Origin: Acidimicrobiales bacterium
Lineage (GTDB): Bacteria; Actinomycetota; Acidimicrobiia; Acidimicrobiales; SHLQ01
Direction: 5' to 3'
Assembly (NCBI GenBank): GCA_020629635.1
Contig: JAHDCX010000004.1
Coordinates: 241,528-305,527, forward strand
DNA: 64,000 nt
The notes below the pieces were generated by a model. The model was not told the origin of the DNA. It saw nothing but the letters and a program-made list of their open reading frames with translations, and ran no database searches. The position numbers and the translations under genes are program-made. Positions 1 through 8,623 of the stretch are shown here, in pieces. How positions within the stretch are numbered: position 1 is the stretch's first letter; every line of letters begins with the position of its first letter.

Positions 1-1
1 A

Positions 2-469
2 TCGATGCAGATTTTGCGGGATGCGCACGACCGGGTCGGTGGCGAGATCGTGTCCGGAGGCGGGACCGGGACCTTCGACACGAACACGTGGTGCACTGAG
101 ATCCAGGCCGGCAGCTACACCCTGATGGACACTCACTACGACGGTCTCGACCTTCCGTTCCGGCCCGCCACGTCGCTGCTCGGCACAGTCATCTCGGTGA
201 GTGCGAAGGGTTGGATCGTGGTCGACGTCGGATTGAAGGCCGTGGGCATGGATCACGGTGATCCGAGCTGGTCGCACGGAGACGTCTTCTTCTTGAGCGA
301 TGAGCACGCCACCCTGGTCCCGACGGACGGATCAACCTGGCGAGTTGGCGACCGAACCCGACTCACCCCGGCGCACATCGATCCGACGGTCGCCCGCCAC
401 GAAGTCATGTGGCTCGTGGTCGGCGACGCCGTCGTCGACCGATGGGCGATCGACCTTCGCCACTGGTGA
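2..469 (+). CDS. D-threonine aldolase / D-serine dehydratase-like PLP enzyme, C-terminal part (5' truncated by window edge)
   Basis: The reading frame is open from the first bases, so only about the last 155 residues are present. The segment matches the C-terminal beta-domain of fold-type III PLP enzymes of the D-threonine aldolase / DSD1 group: a GGGTGTF stretch near residue 20, a DEHA segment around residue 100, and PAHIDPTV near residue 123, the region that supplies the divalent-metal ligands in the family. These enzymes cleave D-3-hydroxy amino acids to glycine and an aldehyde, or deaminate D-serine. The N-terminal barrel with the PLP lysine lies outside the window, so the exact substrate cannot be judged. 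The upstream ATG at position 5 is internal, not a start. Confidence 0.75.
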   Translation, partial: SMQILRDAHDRVGGEIVSGGGTGTFDTNTWCTEIQAGSYTLMDTHYDGLDLPFRPATSLLGTVISVSAKGWIVVDVGLKAVGMDHGDPSWSHGDVFFLSDEHATLVPTDGSTWRVGDRTRLTPAHIDPTVARHEVMWLVVGDAVVDRWAIDLRHW

Positions 470-502
470 CAGCAGCCTCCGAGGAAGTTGTGTGTCCGAG
501 GT

Positions 503-539
503 TGACCTGGAGCGCACTCCAGGTTGTTCACTGGTCGCC
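503..539 (+). promoter_or_regulatory. MerR-type promoter/operator in front of the MerR-AKR operon
   Basis: A perfect inverted repeat, ACCTGGAG (505-512), spacer CGCA, CTCCAGGT (517-524), lies between a good -35 hexamer TTGACC (503-508) and a weak -10 TTCACT (527-532). The 18-nt spacer and the dyad between the two hexamers are characteristic of MerR-family promoters, which the regulator activates by untwisting DNA. The -10 ends 7 nt before the ATG at 540, so the transcript is probably leaderless. Confidence 0.72.
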
Positions 540-908
540 ATGGCGATGACGACACTCACTCCCGCAGAGATGGCCGAACGTACCGGCGTATCCCTCGACA
601 CGTTGCGCTACTACGAGGCCGAGGGCTTGCTCAACGACGTGGCGCGAGCCGAGAACGGCCACCGGCGTTACAGCGAGGACGACGTGTTGTGGGTGGAGGT
701 GCTGCGGTGTCTACGCGACACAGGCATGACCATCGAACAGCTCCGTGACTACTGCGCGCTGGGGGCTGTGGGTCCGTCGACCAAACCGCAGCGGCTCGAG
801 ATCCTGCAGCGGCATCGGGCCCTCGTCGAGCAACAGATCGAGGAGCGTCGTTGTGCGCTCGACCTCATCGACCACAAGATCAGCTACTACTCCGGAGAGG
901 ACCAATGA
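540..908 (+). CDS. MerR family transcriptional regulator (autoregulatory)
   Basis: This 122-residue protein has a winged-helix N-terminus with the MerR signature ([11 protein letters not shown] near residues 21-31, NGHRRY near 39-44) and a C-terminal dimerisation coiled coil (about 80-115). It has a single cysteine, in the coiled coil, and no metal-binding CxC pattern, so it resembles the MerR regulators of aldehyde or organic-stress reductases rather than metal sensors. The start at 540 is chosen over upstream codons because it follows a MerR-type dyad promoter directly; the ATG at 546 is an alternative. It overlaps the next gene by ATGA, so it very likely controls that aldo-keto reductase and itself. 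Confidence 0.82.
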   Translation: MAMTTLTPAEMAERTGVSLDTLRYYEAEGLLNDVARAENGHRRYSEDDVLWVEVLRCLRDTGMTIEQLRDYCALGAVGPSTKPQRLEILQRHRALVEQQIEERRCALDLIDHKISYYSGEDQ

Positions 909-1954
909 CCCCTGACGACACGTTTCCGTATGTTCAGCTCGGCAAGAGCGGCCTGTGGGTCTACGCCCTCGGCCTCGGCACGATGCAGTTCGGCTGGTCG
1001 GTCGACGAGGCCGGTGCCTTCGATGTCATGGACGCCTACGACGAGATGGGCGGCAACTTCATCGACACCGCGGACGTGTACTCGGCGTGGGCGGAGAAGC
1101 TCGGCGGACCGGTGAACGAGGGCGGGGTGTCTGAGGAGATGGTGGGCCGGTGGCTCGCAGCGCGCGGCAATCGGGATCGCATGGTGATCGCCACCAAGGT
1201 TCGTGGCGCGATGGGGCGGATGTTCGCCGACCACCGCGGCACGTCGAGGCACCGTGAGGGTCTGTCGCGTCGCTGGATCATGCAGGCGTGCGAGGACAGC
1301 CTCCGGCGGATGGGTGTCGATCACATCGACCTGTACCAGGTGCACTGGATCGACCCGCTCGTCCCGATCGAAGAGACGCTGTCGGCGCTGACCGACCTCG
1401 TGCGGCAGGGGAAGGTGCGGTACCTGGGCTGCTCCAACTTCACGGCGTGGCGAATCATGGAAGCGCTCTGGACCGCCGAGCGCCGCCACCTGGAGACGTT
1501 CGTGTCTGTCCAGCCCGAATACCACTTGCTTGACCCGGCCCGGTCGTTCGTCGAGATGGAGCTCGCGCCGATGTGCCTGGAGTACGGCATCGGCATGGTG
1601 CCCTACAGCCCCCTCGCCGGCGGCATGCTCACCGGCAAGTACCGCCGTGGTGACGAGCTGCCCGACAGCGTGCGGGCCGAGGAGAACGCGGCCAATCGGT
1701 TCAGTGACAAGAACTGGGACATCATGGAAACGCTCGTCGAGGTCGCCGACGAAGAGGGTCTGACCCCGGCCCAGGCGGCGATCAACTGGCAGCGGTCCAA
1801 GCCGTGGGTCAGTGCCCCGATCATCGGTGCCAACCGCCCAGATCAGCTGCGCGACACGCTCGCCTCACTCGAGAACCCACTGTCGGCCGAGGGGGTCGCC
1901 CGACTCGACGCCGTGAGCGACTTCGCAAGGAGCCGTCCGTCGAAAGAAGAGTGA
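905..1954 (+). CDS. Aldo-keto reductase
   Basis: A cytosolic NADPH-dependent (beta/alpha)8 oxidoreductase of 349 residues. The catalytic tetrad is visible: Asp54 in FIDTA, Tyr59, Lys98 in IATK and His147 in YQVHW. A GCSNF motif (strand 6) and a C-terminal cofactor segment with [10 protein letters not shown] follow. Such proteins reduce aldehydes and ketones. The start ATG overlaps the MerR stop (ATGA), so the pair is translationally coupled and probably responds to a carbonyl or electrophile sensed by the MerR protein. The actual substrate is not readable from sequence. Confidence 0.88.
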   Translation: MTPDDTFPYVQLGKSGLWVYALGLGTMQFGWSVDEAGAFDVMDAYDEMGGNFIDTADVYSAWAEKLGGPVNEGGVSEEMVGRWLAARGNRDRMVIATKVRGAMGRMFADHRGTSRHREGLSRRWIMQACEDSLRRMGVDHIDLYQVHWIDPLVPIEETLSALTDLVRQGKVRYLGCSNFTAWRIMEALWTAERRHLETFVSVQPEYHLLDPARSFVEMELAPMCLEYGIGMVPYSPLAGGMLTGKYRRGDELPDSVRAEENAANRFSDKNWDIMETLVEVADEEGLTPAQAAINWQRSKPWVSAPIIGANRPDQLRDTLASLENPLSAEGVARLDAVSDFARSRPSKEE

Positions 1955-2006
1955 TCGACACGGCGAACGGTGACGATCGAAGCGCACCCGCCCAGCGAGA
2001 CGGTCC

Positions 2007-2012
2007 TAACCT
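2007..2012 (+). promoter_or_regulatory. Putative -10 box of a leaderless transcript
   Basis: TAACCT is followed by exactly 6 nt and then the ATG at 2019. This is the same arrangement as at several other genes in the window, placing the transcription start at the first base of a small leader ORF. Confidence 0.45.
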
Positions 2013-2018
2013 CGCCAC

Positions 2019-2045
2019 ATGGTCTGCGTGCACTCGACACTATGA
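2019..2045 (+). CDS. Eight-codon leader peptide coupled to the glycosylase gene
   Basis: An ATG at 2019 opens the short frame MVCVHSTL, which stops with TGA at 2043-2045. That stop overlaps the ATG at 2042 of the DNA glycosylase in an ATGA arrangement. With a -10 box 6 nt upstream, the ORF could be translated from a leaderless mRNA and deliver ribosomes to the glycosylase start, which has no clear Shine-Dalgarno sequence of its own. The peptide itself has no recognisable function; a chance ORF cannot be excluded. Confidence 0.35.
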   Translation: MVCVHSTL

Positions 2046-2959
2046 CGAGTCGAACGCTGCAGGTCGGCGGCATCGACGTGCGGGCCACGCTCGGCAACCT
2101 CGGGATCTACCCGCGAGACCCCACCAAGGAGTGGCGACCCGCAGGGTTCGCCAAGGCCATGTTGACCCCGGCCGGTCCGGGCACGATCGAGTTCGACTGG
2201 TCGATCGCAGAAGAGGTTCACGCAACGGCGTGGGGCGATGGCGCCGAATGGCTGCTCGAGCAGATGCCGAGATGGTGCGGACTCCACGACGACCCGTCGG
2301 GCTTCGACCCAACGGCTGACCGTCGACTCGCACAACTCTGGAAGCGGCACGGCGGTGCCCGAATGTCCACCGTCGGAACGATCTGGCAGGAGCTGCTGCT
2401 CGTCATCATCGGGCAGCGAGTCACCTCGCAGAACGCCATCCAAAGCTGGGCACAGCTGTGCCGCCAATGGGGAAGCGACGCACCGGGGCCCCATGGACTC
2501 CGTGTGCCGCCGACCCCCGAGGTGCTCGACCGGCTGAGCTACGTCGACCTCCACCAGATCGGGCTCGAGAAGAAGCGTGCGGACGCCTTGAGGGTCGCCG
2601 CCAAGCGGTACACCCGCATCGAAGAAGCCGTCGACATGACGACCCAGGACGCCATCACCCGGATCACGGCGCTGCCCGGCTTCGGAGCGTGGACGGCCAC
2701 CGCCACGCTCGTCATCACCCATGGCGATCCCGACCTCGTGATGTTGGGCGACTACGGCATGCCGACCCTCGTCAACCACTTCTTCACCGGAGACGCCACA
2801 CGCCAGGCGCCCGAGCGGGGCGGCGATGACGTGATGCTGCGCCACCTCGAACCGTGGCGAGGTCATCGTCAACGCGTGATGAAACTGATCATGGCGTCCG
2901 GGGTCACACCGCCGAGACGGGCGCCTCGGGCGTTCAACCCCGACATCCGACGAATGTGA
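2042..2959 (+). CDS. DNA-3-methyladenine glycosylase, AlkA-like (HhH-GPD superfamily)
   Basis: This 305-residue base-excision repair enzyme removes alkylated purines. The C-terminal half holds the helix-hairpin-helix signature LPGFGAWTA (residues 211-219) followed by GDPD and the catalytic aspartate position (Asp237 in LGDYG), as in AlkA. The N-terminal region (1-90) corresponds to the AlkA_N-like fold but is diverged. The start at 2042 is preferred over the upstream in-frame codon at 1970 because homology begins around the VGGIDVRATLG segment and the ATG overlaps the stop of a short leader ORF. Confidence 0.82.
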   Translation: MTSRTLQVGGIDVRATLGNLGIYPRDPTKEWRPAGFAKAMLTPAGPGTIEFDWSIAEEVHATAWGDGAEWLLEQMPRWCGLHDDPSGFDPTADRRLAQLWKRHGGARMSTVGTIWQELLLVIIGQRVTSQNAIQSWAQLCRQWGSDAPGPHGLRVPPTPEVLDRLSYVDLHQIGLEKKRADALRVAAKRYTRIEEAVDMTTQDAITRITALPGFGAWTATATLVITHGDPDLVMLGDYGMPTLVNHFFTGDATRQAPERGGDDVMLRHLEPWRGHRQRVMKLIMASGVTPPRRAPRAFNPDIRRM

Positions 2960-2975
2960 GACTGCGGAGATGGAC

Positions 2976-4022
2976 ATGGACGACTTCGATCCGACCAGAG
3001 CCCTCCCGGCGCGTTTCTACCGAGACGCCGAACTGTTCGAACTGGAGCGCCAGAAGATCTGGCACAGGGACTGGGTCTTCGTCGGCACGGTGGATCAGGT
3101 GGCCGAGCCGGGAGACTGGTTCAGCGCCGATCTTGGCGGCCAGCCCGTCATCGTGCTGCGCGACCAGTCGGGTCAGCTCGCCGCCCTGTCCAACCTCTGC
3201 GCTCATCGAGGGACGCTGCTCGTCGAAGGCACCGGCAACAGCAAACGCTTCCAGTGTCCGTACCACGCATGGACGTACCGCGATGACGGGTCGCTGATGG
3301 CCGTCCCCCACGCCTCGCCGGACGAAGTCGACAAGTCGGCGCTGTGCTTGGACCGGTACCGGTGCGACTCGTGGAACGGCCTCGTGTTCGTCGCCATGAA
3401 CGCCGAGGTCGCGCCGCTCTCCGAACGCTTCGAACATCTCGACGATGTCGTCGGCCCGCATCGACTCGCCGAACTCCATCATTGGACGTCGCAACGAGCG
3501 TCCGAGGAGTGGGCTGCCAACTGGAAACTGGTCATGGCCAACGCAATGGAGAGCTATCACCTGTTCGCCATCCATCCCGAGACGCTCGAGCCGTACACGC
3601 CGACCGCCGGTTCGTACTACATCGTCGGAAACGAACACGCCGCCGCAACCGGTGGTTCGGAAGACGGCGGCGACGACTACGTGTTGCTCAGCCTCCCGCC
3701 CAACTTCGTGGGGGTCATCACGCGTGGCACCTTCCTCTATCAAGTGGTCGAGCCGCTCGGGGTCTCGGCCACACGTGTCATCTCGGGCGGCGCCTTCTCC
3801 GACACGGACCCCGCTCGGTCCTCGGCGGTCTCGGGCTTTCTCAAACGTGCGTCGGCACGCGTGTCCGAGTCGCTCGTCCCCGACTTCCTCCCAGAAGACC
3901 GCGCCATCTGCGAGCGGGGCCAGCGGGCAGCCTCGGGGAACTTCGAGCCCGGGCCCATCCTCGAGATCGAGAAGGTCCTCGTCGACTTTCACCGCTACCT
4001 GCGATCGCGTCTGATGGCGTGA
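2976..4022 (+). CDS. Rieske non-heme iron oxygenase, alpha subunit
   Basis: A 348-residue ring-hydroxylating or demethylating oxygenase. The Rieske [2Fe-2S] ligands are Cys75 and His77 (CAHRG) and Cys94 and His97 (CPYHAW). The catalytic domain carries the mononuclear-iron motif NAMESYHLFAIH with two histidines after a Glu. The start is set at 2976, not 2970, because GGAG at 2966-2969 lies 6 nt from the second ATG but abuts the first. No reductase or ferredoxin gene is adjacent, so electrons must come from elsewhere. Substrate unknown; betaine-type N-demethylation, aromatic and sterol substrates all occur in the family. Confidence 0.85.
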   Translation: MDDFDPTRALPARFYRDAELFELERQKIWHRDWVFVGTVDQVAEPGDWFSADLGGQPVIVLRDQSGQLAALSNLCAHRGTLLVEGTGNSKRFQCPYHAWTYRDDGSLMAVPHASPDEVDKSALCLDRYRCDSWNGLVFVAMNAEVAPLSERFEHLDDVVGPHRLAELHHWTSQRASEEWAANWKLVMANAMESYHLFAIHPETLEPYTPTAGSYYIVGNEHAAATGGSEDGGDDYVLLSLPPNFVGVITRGTFLYQVVEPLGVSATRVISGGAFSDTDPARSSAVSGFLKRASARVSESLVPDFLPEDRAICERGQRAASGNFEPGPILEIEKVLVDFHRYLRSRLMA

Positions 4023-4119
4023 CCGACGGCCAGAGCCGTTCGACTCCGGACCTCGCCGGAGCCGCGTAGGCTTGACGTGCTCGTATCGACATCTCGACGT
4101 GGGCCGACTGGAGGCCGTC

Positions 4120-5574
4120 ATGGCGAGCACATCTCACACGGGCGCGGGCACGTTCGCCGACCTTGGCGTACCTGACGACATCGTTCGTCAGCTCGATCGG
4201 GCGGGCATCACTGCACCCTTCGAGATCCAACGCGCCACCATCCCCGACGCGCTCGCCGGTCGTGACGTCCTCGGACGCGCACCCACCGGATCGGGCAAGA
4301 CGCTGGCGTTCGGCATCCCGATGATCACCCGCCTCGAGTCGGCGGCGCCGCATCACCCCACAGGTCTCATCCTCTCGCCGACCCGAGAGCTCGCCGAGCA
4401 GATCCGCCGCGAGCTCGCACCCCTCGCCGAGGTACGAGGCCGATCCGTCCACGCCGTCTACGGCGGTGTCGGCTTCGGTTCGCAGCTGAAGGCGCTGCGG
4501 TCGGGAGTCGACATGCTCGTGGCATGCCCCGGACGGTTGATCGACCTCATGGACCAGGGTGAGGTCTCGCTCGACCTCGTGAGCATCGCTGTGGTCGACG
4601 AGGCCGACCGCATGGCCGACATGGGCTTCCTTCCGGTCGTCAAGCAGATCCTCGATGCGACCAATACCAAGCGCCAGACCGTCCTGTTCTCCGCCACGCT
4701 CGGCAAAGAGGTGAAGGTTCTCACCGACCGCTATCAGAAGAACCCCGTGACCCATGAGGTGGGGGAGCGCAAGCCGGACATGACCCGGATGACGCACCGG
4801 TTCGTCCGGATCGAACGCACCCAGAAAGTGCCGCTCGTGGCTCACGAGATCCGAGAGCACGGCCAGACCATCGTGTTCTGTCGCACCCGGCACGGCGCTG
4901 ATCGGGTGGCTCGGCAGCTCAAGCGCTACGGCGTGAAGACCGGTGTCATCCATGGTCGACGTACCCAGAACCAGCGAGACAACGCGCTGAAGTCGTTCGT
5001 GGACGAGAAGGTGCAGGCACTGATCGCGACCGACGTCGCCGCCCGCGGCATTCACGTCGACGGCGTCGATTGCGTGGTGCACTTCGATCCGCCAGAGGAC
5101 GACAAGGCCTACACGCACCGCTCCGGTCGTACGGCTCGTGCGGGCGCGACCGGTGCCGTCGTCTCCTTCGTCACGAGCGAGCAGCTCAAGGACACGAAGA
5201 AGCTCCAGCGCCAGATCGGTGTCCGTTGCGAATTCGAGGATCCGTTGCCCGAGGATCAGCTCAACCTCGGCGAACCCATCGTGCAACCCAAGCAGCAGCA
5301 GGGTCCGCCCAAGTCGGGCGGGGGCGGTGGACGCAAGCGTCGCAATTCGGGCGGCAAGCCGCGCAACAAGGGCGGCACCCAGTCCAAGGGCGGTACGTCT
5401 GGCCAGAAGGGCGGATCCGCGAAGGGCGGTTCGGGCTCGAAGCACGGCGGCGGAGCGTCGTCGGGCGGCAAGCCCTCGTCGAAGCGTCGCCGGCCCGCAA
5501 AGCACAACCAGGGCGCCAAATCGTCGTCAGGCGGTCGCCCGTCGGGGCGTGGCGGGAGACGTCGCCCGTCCTGA
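4120..5574 (+). CDS. DEAD-box ATP-dependent RNA helicase
   Basis: A 484-residue RNA helicase with all core motifs in order: Q motif near residues 33-37, APTGSGKT (54-61), PTRELAEQ, VDEADRMADMGF (DEAD box), SAT, ATDVAARG and HRSGRTARAG. From about residue 395 the protein ends in a low-complexity, Gly/Ser/Lys/Arg-rich tail typical of RNA-binding extensions in RhlE-like helicases. GGAGG at 4110-4114 is 5 nt from the ATG at 4120, which decides the start. A TAGGCT box at 4067-4072 may be the -10. Role: RNA remodelling in ribosome assembly or mRNA decay. Confidence 0.93.
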   Translation: MASTSHTGAGTFADLGVPDDIVRQLDRAGITAPFEIQRATIPDALAGRDVLGRAPTGSGKTLAFGIPMITRLESAAPHHPTGLILSPTRELAEQIRRELAPLAEVRGRSVHAVYGGVGFGSQLKALRSGVDMLVACPGRLIDLMDQGEVSLDLVSIAVVDEADRMADMGFLPVVKQILDATNTKRQTVLFSATLGKEVKVLTDRYQKNPVTHEVGERKPDMTRMTHRFVRIERTQKVPLVAHEIREHGQTIVFCRTRHGADRVARQLKRYGVKTGVIHGRRTQNQRDNALKSFVDEKVQALIATDVAARGIHVDGVDCVVHFDPPEDDKAYTHRSGRTARAGATGAVVSFVTSEQLKDTKKLQRQIGVRCEFEDPLPEDQLNLGEPIVQPKQQQGPPKSGGGGGRKRRNSGGKPRNKGGTQSKGGTSGQKGGSAKGGSGSKHGGGASSGGKPSSKRRRPAKHNQGAKSSSGGRPSGRGGRRRPS

Positions 5575-5597
5575 GACATCGGCGATTCGATCGCCAG

Positions 5598-5603
5598 TAG
5601 TCT
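5598..5603 (+). promoter_or_regulatory. -10 box of a leaderless transcript (peptidase gene)
   Basis: TAGTCT followed by 6 nt (ccggcc) and the ATG at 5610. No Shine-Dalgarno sequence fits, which supports a leaderless mRNA. Confidence 0.55.
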
Positions 5604-5609
5604 CCGGCC

Positions 5610-7604
5610 ATGAAGCCGTCGGACATCGTCTCGCTCACCAACGTTTCCGATCCCCAGCTGTCACCGGACGGCTCGCACGTCGCCTACGTCGTGTCGCGGA
5701 TCGACGAAGACGCCAACACGTATCGAAGCCAGATTTGGGTGGTGGCGACCGACGGTTCGTCTCCTGCACGCGCGCTGACCGCAGGCACCCACCGCGACTC
5801 GAGTCCTCGGTGGAGCCCCGATGGTCGACAGCTCGCCTTCACCTCGGCACGGGCGAAGGACCCCGCCGGAAAGACGAAGGCGAGCCTGCACCTGCTGCCG
5901 TTCGGGGTGCCGGGCGAGACGGTGACCCTCGCCGAGGCCGACGAAGGGTTCGGCGGGTTGACGTTCTCGCCGGACGGCGCCTGGTTGGCGGTGTCCCATC
6001 GAGTCCGAGGAGAGCACTACCAATCCGACGAGATCGGGCGGCGACCGCCTCGCAAGATCGAGTCGCTCGAGTTCATGCTCAACGGCGAGGGCTTCGTATT
6101 CGACCGTCCGTCCAACATCCACGTCGTGCCGACCGACGGCTCCGCCGGACTTCGCAACGTCGCGCCCTGCTCGTCGCAGTGTGGGGCACCGGCGTGGTTC
6201 GGCGACAGCCGGCGGATCGCCTTCGCCGTGGAAGAACCGGGGACCTCGTTCTCGACCGACATCGCCGTGGTTGACGTCGGGGCCGCCCCGGTGGACGGGG
6301 CGGCGCCGTACACGCTGCTCACCGACGGGTCGGGCCGCTTCACCTCGCCGCTGGTGGTCGAGGGCGACGAGCGCATTGTCGCCTCAGGGCATGACGACGT
6401 GTGGTGGTTCCCGCAGAACGGCCACCTCGGGACCCTCGAGGTCGATGCAGTCGGCACGCCCGAGTGGATCACGCAGGACATCGACCGGACGTGGATGCCC
6501 TTCATGGCGGGGCAAGCCCCGATGTGGATGGCGGACGGGGCGATCCTGGCCGGCATCGAAGACCGCGGCAACATTCACCTCTACCGCGTGACGCTCGACG
6601 ATGAGCCCGCAAAGCTCGTGATCGGCGGCGACCGAAGCGTCACCGGGTGGGCGGCCGGCGAGCTCGACGGCAAGACGGTGGTCGCCTTCACCGCAACGTC
6701 TCGGACCGCGCCCACCGAACTGTTCGTCGCCATCGACGGTGCCGAGACCCAACTGACCAACGTGAGCGCGTCCTTCGTCGCTCGGACGGCGCCGCAGTCG
6801 GGGGAGCATTTCCTCGCCGAGTCCGACGGCCACGAAGTCGACTGCTGGCTGTACACGCCGCACGACTTCGACCCGTCGAAGACGTACCCGATGCTGTTCA
6901 ACATCCACGGCGGGCCGTTCACCCAGTACGGCAACTACTACTTCGACGAGTTCCAGATGGAGGCTGCCGCCGGGTATGTCGTGCTGTGCTCGAACCCTCG
7001 CGGGGGATCCGGGCGCGACAACGCATGGAGTGCGGCGATCCTCGGTCCGAAGCATCGTGCGGCCGGAACCGGCTGGGGTGGCGCCGACTACGACGACTGC
7101 ATGGCGGTGGTCGATGCCGCGCTCGAGCGGTACGACTTCATCGACCCCAATCGACTCGGCGTCCTCGGCGGTTCGTACGGCGGCTACATGACGACGTGGA
7201 TCGTGACCCACTCAGATCGCTTTGCCGCCGCGTGCAGCGAACGTGCCGCCAACAACCTGCTGTCGCTCGAGTTCGCCTCGGACATCGCCGGCGTGTTCAG
7301 TAGCGAGATGGGTCCGACGTTCGTCGACGACCCCGACGAGTACGTGCGAATGTCGCCGACCACCTACGTGAAAGACCTCAACACGCCGCTCTTGATCGTG
7401 CACAGCGAGGAAGATCTGCGGTGTCCGGTCGATCAGGCGACGCAGCTCTTCGTCGCCTGCCAGTTGCTCGGCAAGGAGGTCGAGTACTACCTCTTCCCGG
7501 GCGAGACGCACGAGCTCTCCCGGAGCGGCACCCCGCTCCACCGCAAACAACGCGCCGAGCTCATCCTCGACTTCTTCGACCGCCACCTCCAGCCGAGTGA
7601 CTGA
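5610..7604 (+). CDS. S9 family (prolyl oligopeptidase-like, S9C) serine peptidase
   Basis: A 664-residue peptidase with an N-terminal beta-propeller (about 10-400; repeated SPDG segments near residues 16, 69 and 117) and a C-terminal alpha/beta hydrolase domain. The catalytic triad is Ser522 (GGSYGGY), Asp602 (EEDLRCPV) and His634 (GETHEL). The family includes acylaminoacyl- and dipeptidyl-peptidases acting on short peptides. No signal peptide is visible, so it is probably cytosolic. It is transcribed on its own from a leaderless promoter and is followed by the SoxR operator 4 nt after its stop. Confidence 0.92.
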   Translation: MKPSDIVSLTNVSDPQLSPDGSHVAYVVSRIDEDANTYRSQIWVVATDGSSPARALTAGTHRDSSPRWSPDGRQLAFTSARAKDPAGKTKASLHLLPFGVPGETVTLAEADEGFGGLTFSPDGAWLAVSHRVRGEHYQSDEIGRRPPRKIESLEFMLNGEGFVFDRPSNIHVVPTDGSAGLRNVAPCSSQCGAPAWFGDSRRIAFAVEEPGTSFSTDIAVVDVGAAPVDGAAPYTLLTDGSGRFTSPLVVEGDERIVASGHDDVWWFPQNGHLGTLEVDAVGTPEWITQDIDRTWMPFMAGQAPMWMADGAILAGIEDRGNIHLYRVTLDDEPAKLVIGGDRSVTGWAAGELDGKTVVAFTATSRTAPTELFVAIDGAETQLTNVSASFVARTAPQSGEHFLAESDGHEVDCWLYTPHDFDPSKTYPMLFNIHGGPFTQYGNYYFDEFQMEAAAGYVVLCSNPRGGSGRDNAWSAAILGPKHRAAGTGWGGADYDDCMAVVDAALERYDFIDPNRLGVLGGSYGGYMTTWIVTHSDRFAAACSERAANNLLSLEFASDIAGVFSSEMGPTFVDDPDEYVRMSPTTYVKDLNTPLLIVHSEEDLRCPVDQATQLFVACQLLGKEVEYYLFPGETHELSRSGTPLHRKQRAELILDFFDRHLQPSD

Positions 7605-7608
7605 CCCA

Positions 7609-7634
7609 TGAATCTCTACTAAGGTAGAGGTTCA
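7609..7634 (+). promoter_or_regulatory. SoxR-type operator overlapping the start codon
   Basis: An 11-bp inverted repeat, TGAATCTCTAC (7609-7619), spacer TAAG, GTAGAGGTTCA (7624-7634), with one mismatch. The core CCTCTAC-N4-GTAGAGG resembles the SoxR box. A -10-like TAAGGT (7620-7625) sits in the dyad centre, 8 nt before the ATG at 7634, so the right arm ends on the A of the start codon. Bound SoxR would both place polymerase and block it, as expected for autoregulation. Confidence 0.68.
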
Positions 7635-8623
7635 TGCCGGGTGAAGATCTTCTGACGATCGGGACGCTCGCTGCCCGAACGGGTGTGGCGATCACGGCGA
7701 TTCGGTTCTACGAAGCGAAGGGCCTGCTCGCGCCGGTGCGGCTTGACTCCGGGCATCGTCGGTACCCGCGGAGCGCGATCCGTCGGTTGTCCGTGATCGT
7801 CGTGTGTCAGCGGCTCGGCTACTCGCTCGCCGAGATCAAGGATCGTCTCGGCCTTCTCCCCGACGGCGTCGCCAAGGATCGTGATTGGACGACCCTCGCC
7901 GACGATTTCCGGCACGAGATCGACGACCGGATCGAGCGACTGTTGACGCTGCGCGATCATCTCGACGGCTGCATCGGCTGCGGGTGTTTGTCGCTCGACG
8001 TCTGCATGCTGCACAACCCTGAGGACGCGGCAGCCGAACTCGGCGTCGGGCCGCGCTACCTCCTCGGCGACAGTCCGGCTGATCTCCCGCCGGTCGAGGT
8101 CTCACCGTCAACCGCCCCACCCGACTCTGACACCGAAGGAGACGACCACATGTCGCACCCTGATTGGCACCTCGCCCAGCTCAACATCGGCCGGTTGCAT
8201 CACCCCGTCGACGACCCCCGCGTCGCCGAGTTCATGGACAATCTCGATCCGATCAACGCGCTCGCCGAGGCGTCACCTGGATTCGTGTGGCGCCTCCAGG
8301 ATGACTCCGGCAACGCCACGGCGATCCGGGCGTTCGAGGACGAGACGATCCTCCCCAACCTCAGCGTGTGGGAGTCGATCGATGCGCTGAAGAACTACGT
8401 CTTCCGGACCGATCACGCCCGGTTCTTGCGACGACGTCGCGAATGGTTCGCTCCGATGGACGACCTGCCGGTGCTCACGATGTGGTGGGTGCCGGCCGGT
8501 CACCTGCCCACGCTCGACGAAGCCAAAGCACGGGTCGACCACCTCGCCGAGCACGGCCCGACCGACCACGCCTTCACCTTCCACCCAACCTTCGACCCCC
8601 CAATGGGGTCAGGTCTGACATAG
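7634..8623 (+). CDS. soxR: SoxR-type [2Fe-2S] MerR regulator fused to a DUF3291 domain
   Basis: Residues 1-150 are a SoxR redox sensor: a MerR winged helix (AIRFYEAKGLL, SGHRRYPR) and the cluster motif CIGCGCLSLDVC with four cysteines spaced CX2CXCX5C. Redox-cycling drugs or nitric oxide oxidise this cluster and activate transcription. Residues 173-329 form a DUF3291 domain (dimeric alpha/beta barrel related to heme-degrading monooxygenases). The two are joined in one frame without a stop. However, the ATG at 8150 (residue 173) has its own Shine-Dalgarno sequence (AAGGAG, 8 nt upstream), so a free DUF3291 protein of 157 residues is probably also made. The last six residues and stop come from a REP hairpin. 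Confidence 0.82.
   Translation: MPGEDLLTIGTLAARTGVAITAIRFYEAKGLLAPVRLDSGHRRYPRSAIRRLSVIVVCQRLGYSLAEIKDRLGLLPDGVAKDRDWTTLADDFRHEIDDRIERLLTLRDHLDGCIGCGCLSLDVCMLHNPEDAAAELGVGPRYLLGDSPADLPPVEVSPSTAPPDSDTEGDDHMSHPDWHLAQLNIGRLHHPVDDPRVAEFMDNLDPINALAEASPGFVWRLQDDSGNATAIRAFEDETILPNLSVWESIDALKNYVFRTDHARFLRRRREWFAPMDDLPVLTMWWVPAGHLPTLDEAKARVDHLAEHGPTDHAFTFHPTFDPPMGSGLT

Noticed and set aside
3841..5505. A 554-codon minus-strand frame opposite the DEAD-box helicase
   Set aside because: The plus-strand frame has every helicase motif; the antisense product has no recognisable domain and lacks a ribosome-binding site.
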